Below, in pieces: positions 1-4,680 of a stretch of 9,056 bases of DNA; the stretch's first letter is position 1, and each line of letters starts with the position of its first letter. A model generated the notes under the pieces. That model saw nothing but the letters and a program-made list of their open reading frames with translations. It was not told the origin of the DNA and ran no database searches. Position numbers and translations under genes: made by a program. The stretch is taken from assembly GCA_902795725.1 (NCBI GenBank), contig CADBLY010000106.1:1-9056 (forward strand). The letters are read 5' to 3'. Source of the DNA: an uncultured Erysipelotrichaceae bacterium (GTDB lineage Bacteria; Bacillota_I; Bacilli_A; RF39; UBA660).

Positions 1-180
1 AGAATAGACTTGCTCTTGTAAAGTTGGTTTAGTAAGTGGTACAAAACTATGGTTAAATTGTGTTCTATCTTTATCATAATTTCCTGTACCTTTTCTTTGA
101 ATTAACTCTACACCAAGTCCACCTAAATCTTTTGCTTTATATTTGTGTTCAAATCTCAAAACTTGATTTCCATCGTACAT
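1..180 (-). CDS. Mob/Pre (MobV-type) relaxase, N-terminal 60 residues only
   Basis: Sixty uninterrupted codons run from an ATG at 180-178 off the left edge of the window, so the C-terminal part is missing. A perfect AAGGAGG ribosome binding site (188-194 on the plus strand, read on minus) sits seven bases upstream and fixes the start. The protein has a stretch GTGNYDKDRTQFNHSF at about residues 41-56. This resembles the N-D-I-D-x-x-R-x-x-x-N signature near the N-terminus of Mob_Pre plasmid mobilization/recombination proteins such as MobM, which nick oriT and start plasmid transfer. The metal-binding His residues lie further in and cannot be checked. An oriT-like sequence about 50 bases upstream on the same strand matches the usual MobV layout. 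The family call is recognition by eye; other phage or plasmid proteins cannot be excluded. Confidence 0.55.
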   Translation of the reverse strand, partial: MYDGNQVLRFEHKYKAKDLGGLGVELIQRKGTGNYDKDRTQFNHSFVPLTKPTLQEQVYS

Positions 181-187
181 TTTTACG

Positions 188-194
188 CCTCCTT
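188..194 (-). promoter_or_regulatory. Ribosome binding site of the relaxase gene
   Basis: AAGGAGG on the minus strand is a full match to the anti-Shine-Dalgarno complement, seven bases before the ATG at 180. It decides the start of the truncated relaxase gene. Confidence 0.8.
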
Positions 195-215
195 GCTGTA
201 CTTCTTTAGTAGAAT

Positions 216-252
216 GGTCAAATACCTGACCTATCTCACTAGGGCATAGCCC
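216..252 (-). other. Candidate origin of transfer (oriT, MobV-like nick region)
   Basis: On the minus strand the sequence CTAGTGAGATAGG (242 to 230) resembles the TAGTGTG/TTA nick region of pMV158- and pUB110-type oriT/RSA sites. It differs mainly by G-A-G for G-T-G after TAGT. The segment is flanked by the short inverted pair CCTA/TAGG (230-233, 240-243). By analogy the nick would fall between 235 and 234. Two more small inverted repeats surround it: GGTCA/TGACC (216-220, 227-231) and GGGC/GCCC around ATA (242-252). The site lies 50-70 bases upstream of the relaxase gene on the same strand, as in MobV plasmids. The match is from memory and imperfect. Confidence 0.45.
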
Positions 253-257
253 ACCGT

Positions 258-281
258 GATTTTAGGGAGTTCCCTAAAATC
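258..281. repeat. Perfect 11-bp inverted repeat (hairpin)
   Basis: GATTTTAGGGA (258-268) and TCCCTAAAATC (271-281) are perfect reverse complements separated by GT. In single-stranded form this would be a 10-bp stem with an AGTT loop. It lies next to the oriT-like site and is the first of a chain of stem-loops between the relaxase gene and the ATPase gene. No U-tract follows on either strand, so it is unlikely to be a simple terminator. Confidence 0.75.
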
Positions 282-287
282 CCCTTG

Positions 288-340
288 CTTGTTTAATCGC
301 AAATGCCTAAGTGAGTCATAGGCAAATGCTTATAAACAAG
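288..340. repeat. Nested inverted repeats with internal direct repeat
   Basis: CTTGTTTA (288-295) pairs with TAAACAAG (333-340). Inside it, TGCCTA (304-309) pairs with TAGGCA (319-324). The 8-mer GCAAATGC also occurs twice in direct orientation (299-306 and 322-329). Together these form a stem with an inner stem-loop, the second structure in the chain. Confidence 0.6.
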
Positions 341-379
341 ATTAAATAATAACTATCTACAAGATACTTATTATTTAAT
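341..379. repeat. Long 18-bp hairpin with one mismatch
   Basis: Arms 341-358 and 362-379 are reverse complementary at 17 of 18 positions around a three-base ACA loop. The single mismatch is C353 against C367. The outer ten bases are ATTAAATAAT/ATTATTTAAT. It abuts the previous nested repeat without a gap. A/T richness lowers its stability as RNA, but the length of pairing is far beyond chance for a 39-base segment. Confidence 0.75.
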
Positions 380-380
380 G

Positions 381-418
381 AATTATTAATCCTAGTTTAA
401 TTACTAGTCTTAATAATT
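381..418. repeat. 14-bp hairpin with internal 2x2 mismatch
   Basis: AATTATTAA (381-389) pairs with TTAATAATT (410-418) and CTAGT (392-396) with ACTAG (403-407). A two-base symmetric internal loop and a six-base apical loop separate them. It follows the previous hairpin after one base. Confidence 0.7.
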
Positions 419-429
419 GTAAAAATATT

Positions 430-470
430 CGTTATCGCCACTTACAAAATTACTTCGTAATTTCATAACG
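430..470. repeat. Nested stem-loop
   Basis: CGTTAT (430-435) pairs with ATAACG (465-470), enclosing AAATTAC/GTAATTT (447-453, 457-463) with a TTC loop. This is the last member of the chain of stem-loops in the noncoding gap 181-507. I see no gene in that gap on either strand. Confidence 0.65.
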
Positions 471-493
471 TGCCACACTCATTTTTTACATAT

Positions 494-530
494 AACCTGA
501 TAATAAATTAATCAAATTCATTATCAGGTT
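494..530. repeat. 11-bp inverted repeat spanning the ATPase stop codon
   Basis: AACCTGATAAT (494-504) and ATTATCAGGTT (520-530) are perfect reverse complements with a 15-base spacer that contains the ATPase stop codon (510-508). On the minus transcript it is followed by AUAUGUAAAAAAU rather than a U-run. It could block 3' exonucleases or belong to the stem-loop chain; a standard intrinsic terminator is not supported. Confidence 0.55.
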
Positions 531-1467
531 CTTCATAATGGGCAAGATATAATCTTGCTTTGCCTAATCGTTTTATAGTAAGACTTACTCCTTCATTTTG
601 TAATATATCGGTGCTAGAGTGGAGTAATCTTCCTAATTGTTTAGGTGTGATATTTAATTTCAATTTTTGGATTATATTGCTACAAGTAAATTCACAATCA
701 TTATTATTACTAACGTAATTAATTATTTGAATTAAATTGTAATTGATTTCTTCTTCTATTTCATTATTAACTACACTAAATATTTGATTAGATGATTTCT
801 TTAATTGAATATCTAATTCAGAGAAATCTCTGTTTATGATATTTAGTCTTACTAATGATTTATCATTTTTATCTTCGATTAATGTTAATTTACCATCAAC
901 AACTGCATCAAATGCTGTACTGCCTAATACTGTGCCTCGTTTATTTAAGTGATGCGTAAATAATATAGTTAAACCACATCTCTCACATATACTTCTTAAT
1001 TTTGACAATAATTTTTGCCCAACATCTTGATAACTATTTATATCGTAACTAATGCCTAAATTAACATCTTTAAGCATATCTATTATTAGTAATTTTCCAT
1101 TTCTATCATTAGCAAATTCAGATATTTTTACTTCTATATCAAAGATGCTAACTTCACCCTTTCCATCTCTATCAATTATGAATAAAGATTCATGAGGAAA
1201 CTCTAATCCTAAAAATTTTGTGCGTTCCTTTAATTGACCGAAATCTGATTCTGTGCTAATATATAAAACAGGAGAGGACATTACATTATGTCCTAAAAAT
1301 TGTTTGCATGTTGCTAATGCGTAGGAAAGCTGAATTGCAAACATAGACTTTCCTACTTTAGCATTTGATACCAAACAATATAATCCTTTAGACTTCATTA
1401 TTCCATCAATAATGTTGTCTTTTTTTGTATTAATATCAATTTCTTCTTCAATTGCTCTCATATTCAT
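508..1467 (-). CDS. RepA-like AAA ATPase (AAA_25-type) of a mobile element
   Basis: A 319-residue P-loop NTPase of the RecA/DnaB-like RepA family, which acts as a hexameric helicase or replication/partition ATPase in plasmids and phage-like elements. Visible motifs are Walker A SNAKVGKS (residues 34-41), Walker B LLIID (126-130) and a sensor-like stretch LFTHHLNKRG (169-178). That stretch leads into GSTAFDAVVDGKLTL, typical of RepA-like ATPases that strip GSxAxxxxxD. Residues 240-315 look like a winged-helix C-terminal domain. The start at 1467 is chosen because AAGAAAGG lies five bases upstream and the ATG overlaps the previous gene's stop as TGATG, implying translational coupling. A later ATG at 1461 is the alternative. 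Its role is probably replication or maintenance of the element. Confidence 0.75.
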   Translation of the reverse strand: MNMRAIEEEIDINTKKDNIIDGIMKSKGLYCLVSNAKVGKSMFAIQLSYALATCKQFLGHNVMSSPVLYISTESDFGQLKERTKFLGLEFPHESLFIIDRDGKGEVSIFDIEVKISEFANDRNGKLLIIDMLKDVNLGISYDINSYQDVGQKLLSKLRSICERCGLTILFTHHLNKRGTVLGSTAFDAVVDGKLTLIEDKNDKSLVRLNIINRDFSELDIQLKKSSNQIFSVVNNEIEEEINYNLIQIINYVSNNNDCEFTCSNIIQKLKLNITPKQLGRLLHSSTDILQNEGVSLTIKRLGKARLYLAHYEEPDNEFD

Positions 1468-1703
1468 CACGACCTTTCTTTAACTCTTGATTCTAGATAA
1501 TTAACATTAATATCAAGATAATCCACAACTTCTTTCATTGGAACTAAATGATTTGGTATTTTATAGCCTTGATTTACTAATTTACTTTTTATTTCTCTTT
1601 TAATTTTTAGGGCTGTATTTCTACCAAACTGTCCTAACTTCATTAAATCTTGTAAATCACACCATTGTTTTGATATTAGATCTAGTGTTTCATTCGCTGT
1701 CAT
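1467..1703 (-). CDS. Small helix-turn-helix-like protein (78 aa), excisionase- or DUF3173-like
   Basis: The protein is 78 residues long, basic and predicted helical. The segment from W14 to about residue 45 (WCDLQDLMKLGQFGRNTALK) reads like a helix-turn-helix. It continues into KLVNQGYKIP (41-50) and a second short helical pair. This layout recalls small accessory DNA-binding proteins (excisionase or DUF3173 type) encoded beside RepA-like ATPases in integrative elements. I do not recognise the exact family. The start at 1703 has AAGGAAGG seven bases upstream. An upstream TTG at 1745 in the same frame would add 14 residues but has no comparable site. It is first in the minus-strand operon and its stop TGA overlaps the ATPase ATG by one base. 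Confidence 0.6.
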   Translation of the reverse strand: MTANETLDLISKQWCDLQDLMKLGQFGRNTALKIKREIKSKLVNQGYKIPNHLVPMKEVVDYLDINVNYLESRVKERS

Positions 1704-1735
1704 TTTTTCACCTTCCTTTCCAGATGGTTTAAGTG

Positions 1736-1822
1736 TTACCAACAACTCCCTTTAAGGATGTAAGTACAATTTTCACGACTTTTCGTACTTCTATGGATAG
1801 TTTTAGATTACTAACAACTCCC
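1736..1822. repeat. 15-base direct repeat, two copies 72 bp apart
   Basis: TTACCAACAACTCCC (1736-1750) and TTACTAACAACTCCC (1808-1822) differ at one position. On the minus strand they read GGGAGTTGTTGGTAA and GGGAGTTGTTAGTAA. Both lie in the leader of the minus-strand operon, one of them just before the first gene's ribosome binding site. They may be protein- or RNA-binding sites. Confidence 0.6.
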
Positions 1823-1904
1823 GTGCCAATAGGGATTTGCGGTGCCTTGCATTTGTTTAAAGTGTCGGCATATCGGTGATTTCCAACACTACTAAATTGT
1901 CAAA

Positions 1905-1918
1905 GAACAAATTTGTTC
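1905..1918. promoter_or_regulatory. 14-bp perfect palindrome, candidate XRE operator
   Basis: GAACAAATTTGTTC is fully self-complementary. Its right half continues as TTTGTTCCAAA (1912-1922). That 11-mer is repeated exactly at 1983-1993, between the two divergent -35 boxes. Shared half-sites in a divergent control region next to an XRE regulator gene suggest an operator. It lies downstream of the minus-strand start site, so binding could act as a roadblock there. Confidence 0.5.
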
Positions 1919-1949
1919 CAAAGATTGCTATTTGGTGCAATCTAACACC

Positions 1950-1977
1950 ATTATAACACTATAAATGTAAATGTCAA
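1950..1977 (-). promoter_or_regulatory. Sigma-A-type promoter for the minus-strand operon
   Basis: On the minus strand, consensus TTGACA (1977-1972) and consensus TATAAT (1955-1950) are separated by 16 bases. The predicted start is near 1943. It drives the small DNA-binding protein and ATPase genes after a long leader. Confidence 0.75.
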
Positions 1978-1982
1978 GCATT

Positions 1983-1993
1983 TTTGTTCCAAA
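1983..1993. promoter_or_regulatory. Second copy of TTTGTTCCAAA, candidate operator half-site
   Basis: An exact copy of the 11-mer at 1912-1922, lying between the minus -35 box (1972-1977) and the plus -35 box (2007-2012). A protein bound here would affect both divergent promoters. Confidence 0.45.
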
Positions 1994-2006
1994 TTTTATA
2001 AAAATG

Positions 2007-2035
2007 TTGCAAAAAAGCACAACTGATGTTATAAT
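2007..2035 (+). promoter_or_regulatory. Sigma-A-type promoter for the XRE-membrane-Fic operon
   Basis: TTGCAA (2007-2012) and consensus TATAAT (2030-2035) are spaced by 17 bases. The predicted start is near 2042, followed at once by the AAGGAGG ribosome binding site (2046-2052) of the XRE gene, so the leader is short. Confidence 0.75.
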
Positions 2036-2061
2036 GGTTTATGTGAAGGAGGGATAAGTTT

Positions 2062-2556
2062 ATGACAAAGGTAGGAGAACTTATTCAAAAAGGTCGTGAA
2101 GAAAATAATTTATCTATGCGACAATTAGCAGAACTTGCAAATGTTAGCCACTCTGATATATCAAGAATTGAAAGTGGAGAACGTGAAGTTCCAAATCCTA
2201 AAGTATTACGAAAGATAAGTAAATACATAGGCATTAATTATAATGATTTAATGTATGCCTCTGGACTTGGTGCACAAGTAAGTAAATTAAATCCTTATTT
2301 AATTGAATATTATAATAATTTAAAAGGTGATGATTTACGTAATGCCTATAAGAATTTACAAAATGCAGTACAAAATAATAATATTGTTATTGAATCATTA
2401 AAAAAACAGACTGAAGATAAGTCTATAGAAGAAGAAAAGAAGAATGTACTATTAGAAACTATTGAAGATTTAGCGTATCAAAATGAAACTAACGAAGAAA
2501 TCCTTAAATTATTAAAAGGTAATGCAGCAGAGGAGTTTATTGGCGATGATAAATAG
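2062..2556 (+). CDS. XRE-family transcriptional regulator (164 aa)
   Basis: The N-terminal helix-turn-helix of the Cro/C1 type covers residues 5-62: IQKGREENNLSMRQLAELAN, then SHSDISRIESGEREVPNP and the following helix up to YNDLMYASG. Residues 78-155 are acidic, Gln/Asn/Lys rich and helical, probably a dimerisation or sensing domain rather than a peptidase. No ImmA-type HExxH motif is present. The start has AAGGAGG nine bases upstream. As first gene of the plus-strand operon facing the mobilization operon, and next to repeated TTTGTTC sites, it is probably the repressor of one or both divergent promoters. Its 3' end overlaps the next gene by 11 bases. Confidence 0.9.
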   Translation: MTKVGELIQKGREENNLSMRQLAELANVSHSDISRIESGEREVPNPKVLRKISKYIGINYNDLMYASGLGAQVSKLNPYLIEYYNNLKGDDLRNAYKNLQNAVQNNNIVIESLKKQTEDKSIEEEKKNVLLETIEDLAYQNETNEEILKLLKGNAAEEFIGDDK

Positions 2557-3016
2557 ATTAAAAAGATTAAATATACTTCAAATAATAAGTACAATACTTC
2601 TTACAATTTCATTTATTTTAGTTCTATGTAATGTATATAATTCAAATAATTTATTTTGGTTATGTTTAGGTCTTAACATGGGTGGCTATTTGTTATTTAC
2701 AACTAAATGGTCTAATGAAGGAAAAACTTGGTATAGTAAAATAGATAATAAATATAACAAAAATCTAACTAGAAAACCATCCGAAACAATATTCTTTATG
2801 TTAGTAGCATATTACATTTTAATTTGTATTGTTGTAATTGCTGATATATTTATTGATAACTTTATGAATGAATCTATTATGGCATTATATGTTATAGCAA
2901 TTTTATGTAATTATTTAGGTTTAGTTGTGGTGGATAAAACTATGAATGAAGTAGTCAGTTTAATTGAAACAAGTGGAAAAGGTAAAGTAGAAAGGAAGAA
3001 GAAAGATGGAAAATAA
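2546..3016 (+). CDS. Four-helix integral membrane protein of unknown function (156 aa)
   Basis: Four hydrophobic segments are visible at about residues 8-30, 36-52, 80-103 and 109-129. They are separated by a basic loop (53-79) and followed by a Lys-rich tail (144-156) that should be cytoplasmic. No catalytic motif or known family is recognised. The start at 2546 follows AGAGGAG (2529-2535) by ten bases; an ATG at 2522 in the same frame has no ribosome binding site. It overlaps the XRE gene by 11 bases and the Fic gene by 11 bases, so the three are very likely translated together. The context suggests a membrane partner or target of the Fic protein, or a sensor for the regulator. This is inference only. 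Confidence 0.7.
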   Translation: MINRLKRLNILQIISTILLTISFILVLCNVYNSNNLFWLCLGLNMGGYLLFTTKWSNEGKTWYSKIDNKYNKNLTRKPSETIFFMLVAYYILICIVVIADIFIDNFMNESIMALYVIAILCNYLGLVVVDKTMNEVVSLIETSGKGKVERKKKDGK

Positions 3017-3683
3017 ATTTAATTTAACAAGAGAACAAAATGTCTTTATTGCTAAAAGAAATATCGTAGATTACATTTGGAAAAGTGCAAATCTTGAAGG
3101 TATAGGGGTAACATATCCTGAAACACAAGCCATTTATGATGGTGGTGTTGTCAATGGTCTTACTGTTGATAACATCATCGCTATTAACAATTTAAAGTAT
3201 GCTTGGCAATTTATACTTGAGAATGTTGGTATAGAATATGATTACAAAGCATTATGTCAAATTCATAAATTAACTTGTGATAAGTTAGTTTTAGATCAGG
3301 AATTAGGAAAAATTAGAATAACACCTGTAAATATTGGTGGTACGACTTGGAAGCCACAATTTCCTATTGAAAGTCAAATCAAAGAAGAATTAGTAGCGTT
3401 ATTAAATCAACCTGAAAAAACCAAGACAGAAATATCTATTGAAATAATGTTATGGGTTATGAGAAGGCAAATGTTTATTGATGGTAATAAACGTGTAGCA
3501 ATGTTATTTGCCAATAAAATAATGATAGATAACGGTTGTGGCATTATAACAATAGCTCAAGATTTACAACCGACATTTTATGAAAAATTAATTAAATTTT
3601 ATGAATCAGGGGATAATACTGATTTAAAACAATGGATTTATGATAATTGTATTGATGGAATTGACTTAAATAATAAAGAATAA
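3006..3683 (+). CDS. Fic/DOC-fold protein with inhibitory motif but Gln in place of the catalytic His
   Basis: A 225-residue Fic-domain protein. Fic enzymes usually transfer AMP (or another nucleotide moiety) from a nucleotide to a protein hydroxyl using HxFx(D/E)GNxxR. Here the motif is QMFIDGNKR (residues 155-163): the anchoring Phe157, Asp159 and GNKR loop are kept, but the His position is Gln155. Residues 27-32 are SANLEG, a match to the autoinhibitory S/TxxxE(G/N) helix, placed N-terminal as in class II Fic proteins. The flap probably lies at GKIRITPVNIGGT (101-113). It has an AAAGGAAG ribosome binding site. It is last of the three-gene operon, directly followed by a large inverted repeat. 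It could be a pseudoenzyme, or use altered chemistry as in other His-less Fic homologues. Confidence 0.85.
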   Translation: MENKFNLTREQNVFIAKRNIVDYIWKSANLEGIGVTYPETQAIYDGGVVNGLTVDNIIAINNLKYAWQFILENVGIEYDYKALCQIHKLTCDKLVLDQELGKIRITPVNIGGTTWKPQFPIESQIKEELVALLNQPEKTKTEISIEIMLWVMRRQMFIDGNKRVAMLFANKIMIDNGCGIITIAQDLQPTFYEKLIKFYESGDNTDLKQWIYDNCIDGIDLNNKE

Positions 3684-3742
3684 TGACGTTATGACATTAA
3701 ATTGCACTAGGGGGTAGCAATAACTAATGTCATAATGTCATT
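3682..3742. repeat. Large inverted repeat built from an 8-mer, just after fic
   Basis: AATGACGTTATGACATTA (3682-3699) is reverse complementary to 3725-3742 at all but one position, which is a G-T wobble. Each arm is two tandem copies of TGAC(A/G)TTA or its complement TAATGTCA. Inside, ATTGC (3701-3705) pairs with GCAAT (3717-3721) around a G-rich loop. A further TAATGTCA occurs at 3845-3852. The left arm begins at the fic stop codon. No U-run follows (TTACTATAATTG), so a simple terminator is doubtful. Operator, recombination site or replication-type repeat are alternatives. It opens the noncoding gap 3684-3917. Confidence 0.75.
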
Positions 3743-3795
3743 TACTATAATTGTTAGTTTATATTCTTATTAATAATTATGAAAAAAATATATAA

Positions 3796-3815
3796 TTTAT
3801 CTTTTAAAAGATAAA
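3796..3815. repeat. Perfect 20-bp palindrome
   Basis: TTTATCTTTT (3796-3805) is followed directly by its exact reverse complement AAAAGATAAA (3806-3815). It sits in the A+T-rich gap between the fic operon and the next gene. It might be a dimeric-protein binding site; it has no spacer for an RNA loop. Confidence 0.55.
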
Positions 3816-3888
3816 AATTATGCGTATCTTGAAATTATCAATTATAATGTCAAATTTAAGAAAAAGAATATATTAATGGCCTTTATCA

Positions 3889-3897
3889 TGATATAAT
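3889..3897 (+). promoter_or_regulatory. Candidate extended -10 promoter of the gene at 3918
   Basis: TGATATAAT matches an extended -10 element, with no convincing -35 box (TATATT at 3869-3874). The predicted start near 3904 would leave only about 14 bases before the ATG, with the ribosome binding site at the very 5' end. A second TATAAT at 3843-3848, overlapping a TAATGTCA copy, is an alternative. Confidence 0.35.
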
Positions 3898-3917
3898 AAA
3901 AAAGAGAGGTGATTTTA

Positions 3918-4409
3918 ATGTCATATGATTTTGAAGTAGTAAAAGGTTTATATGATAAATATGGTATTAATTTTAATGAACAGACAAAACAATATGAGAT
4001 TAAAGATAGACAAACTAATCAAGTATATAGTTTTGATGGATTAGGTGCAGAAAAAGTTAAATTTGCTCATTTCTGGGTTTATTCAACAAAATATGGCCAT
4101 TCTACAACCACACCTGATGGTAGTACATTAACACAAGAAGAATATGATAGGGCATTTAATGAATTTTCTAGAGAAGCCTATAATATTATAATGAGCACTG
4201 AAGTACAAGCTATACAAGCCACTGGAAGATCATGTAGACTAGAAGTATTAGAAGAAGAATTAAAAAGTGCAAGTTATGCCCATGCGCAAGATATAGCAAG
4301 AGGTTTATTCTCTAAACCAAATGGACATGCATCTTTTGAAACTTGGTGTCAATGTGCTTCAAAAGAAACAACATTAGAAGAATGGATGACTCAAGGAAGA
4401 CAAATGTAG
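3918..4409 (+). CDS. Hypothetical protein (163 aa), stand-alone unit
   Basis: No family is recognised. The protein is soluble, with no membrane segment or signal peptide. An N-terminal part (1-48) of mixed helix/strand character precedes a segment rich in aromatic residues and His (FAHFWVYSTKYGH, 49-61). A helical centre (72-130) follows, then a C-terminal stretch with several Cys, Trp and His (NGHASFETWCQCASKETTLEEW, roughly residues 135-156, given here only for its residue types). The start at 3918 follows AGAGAGGTGA (3903-3912) by five bases; a GTG inside that site is in frame but is better read as part of the ribosome binding site. It is flanked by noncoding DNA upstream and by its own terminator, so it appears monocistronic. 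Its codon use looks less extreme in A+T than the downstream operon. Confidence 0.7.
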   Translation: MSYDFEVVKGLYDKYGINFNEQTKQYEIKDRQTNQVYSFDGLGAEKVKFAHFWVYSTKYGHSTTTPDGSTLTQEEYDRAFNEFSREAYNIIMSTEVQAIQATGRSCRLEVLEEELKSASYAHAQDIARGLFSKPNGHASFETWCQCASKETTLEEWMTQGRQM

Positions 4410-4422
4410 TGTTTTAAAAATG

Positions 4423-4455
4423 AAAGACAATTTTTGATATTATTTGTCTTTTTTT
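4423..4455 (+). terminator. Rho-independent terminator after the gene at 3918
   Basis: AAAGACAA (4423-4430) pairs with TTGTCTTT (4444-4451), and the sequence runs on into further T residues up to 4455. The stem is A/U rich with a 13-base loop, so it may be leaky. That would allow read-through into the next operon, for which only an isolated TATAAT (4463-4468) is visible. Confidence 0.6.
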
Positions 4456-4482
4456 AAAAAAATATAATATTTGGAGGTTACT

Positions 4483-4680
4483 ATGGAAAACAAAAGTGAA
4501 CTTATTTCTAATGAAGAGAAAGATAGAATCTTAGATGAAACTTTAAAAAAAATCGAAGAAATAGAAAAAGATAAAAACTTTAAAGAGCCAAAAATGTCTG
4601 AAGAAGATAAAAAAATGATAATAGATGCAATAGATGAGCGAATTCAAGAAATTGAAAGTACATATGATAAAAATGACTAG
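4483..4680 (+). CDS. Small acidic coiled-coil-like protein (65 aa)
   Basis: Highly charged, with an excess of Asp and Glu, and predicted almost entirely helical. Two amphipathic stretches (about 10-33 and 42-60) could form a hairpin or coiled coil. No family is recognised. The start at 4483 is set by GGAGG (4473-4477) five bases upstream; a TTG within that region is in frame but would destroy the site. It is first in the seven-gene operon and its 3' end overlaps the next gene, whose product looks like an ADP-ribosyltransferase-fold protein. Size, acidity and position are those often seen for an antitoxin or chaperone-like partner upstream of a toxin. That role is inference. Confidence 0.65.
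   Translation: MENKSELISNEEKDRILDETLKKIEEIEKDKNFKEPKMSEEDKKMIIDAIDERIQEIESTYDKND

Larger units (their letters stand above)
1704..1943 (-). promoter_or_regulatory. Long structured 5' leader of the minus-strand operon
   Basis: If transcription starts near 1943, about 240 untranslated bases precede the first gene. On the plus strand the leader holds inverted repeats AGATTGC/GCAATCT (1922-1928, 1937-1943), GAACAAATTTGTTC (1905-1918), AGTGT/ACACT with further pairing (1861-1868, 1883-1890) and AAGTAC/GTACTT (1762-1767, 1785-1790). It also holds a 15-base direct repeat. A 13-codon open frame, MQGTANPYWHGSC (1852 to 1811), lacks a ribosome binding site and is not called as a gene. Together with the promoter region this fills the gap 1704-2061. 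Leader length and structure hint at attenuation, but no clear terminator/antiterminator pair is seen. Confidence 0.45.

Noticed and set aside
181..507. CRISPR array or transfer RNA in the repeat-rich gap
   Set aside because: Repeats are unrelated inverted pairs, not evenly spaced direct repeats, and no cloverleaf with an acceptor stem is seen.
494..530. Inverted repeat as Rho-independent terminator of the ATPase gene
   Set aside because: No U-run follows on the minus transcript and the repeat starts inside the coding region.
1468..1470. GTG as an alternative start of the ATPase
   Set aside because: It lies only two bases after the ribosome binding site AAGAAAGG (1473-1480 on plus); ATG at 1467 has proper spacing and stop-start overlap.
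1811..1852. 13-codon leader peptide gene on the minus strand
   Set aside because: No ribosome binding site before the ATG; kept only as part of the leader finding.
1801..2061. Phage attachment site in the divergent region
   Set aside because: Repeats here are explained better as operators; no integrase gene or tRNA gene end is present in the window.
4463..4468. TATAAT as promoter of the seven-gene operon
   Set aside because: No -35 box at a workable distance and the start would fall inside the ribosome binding site; a leaky upstream terminator is equally possible.
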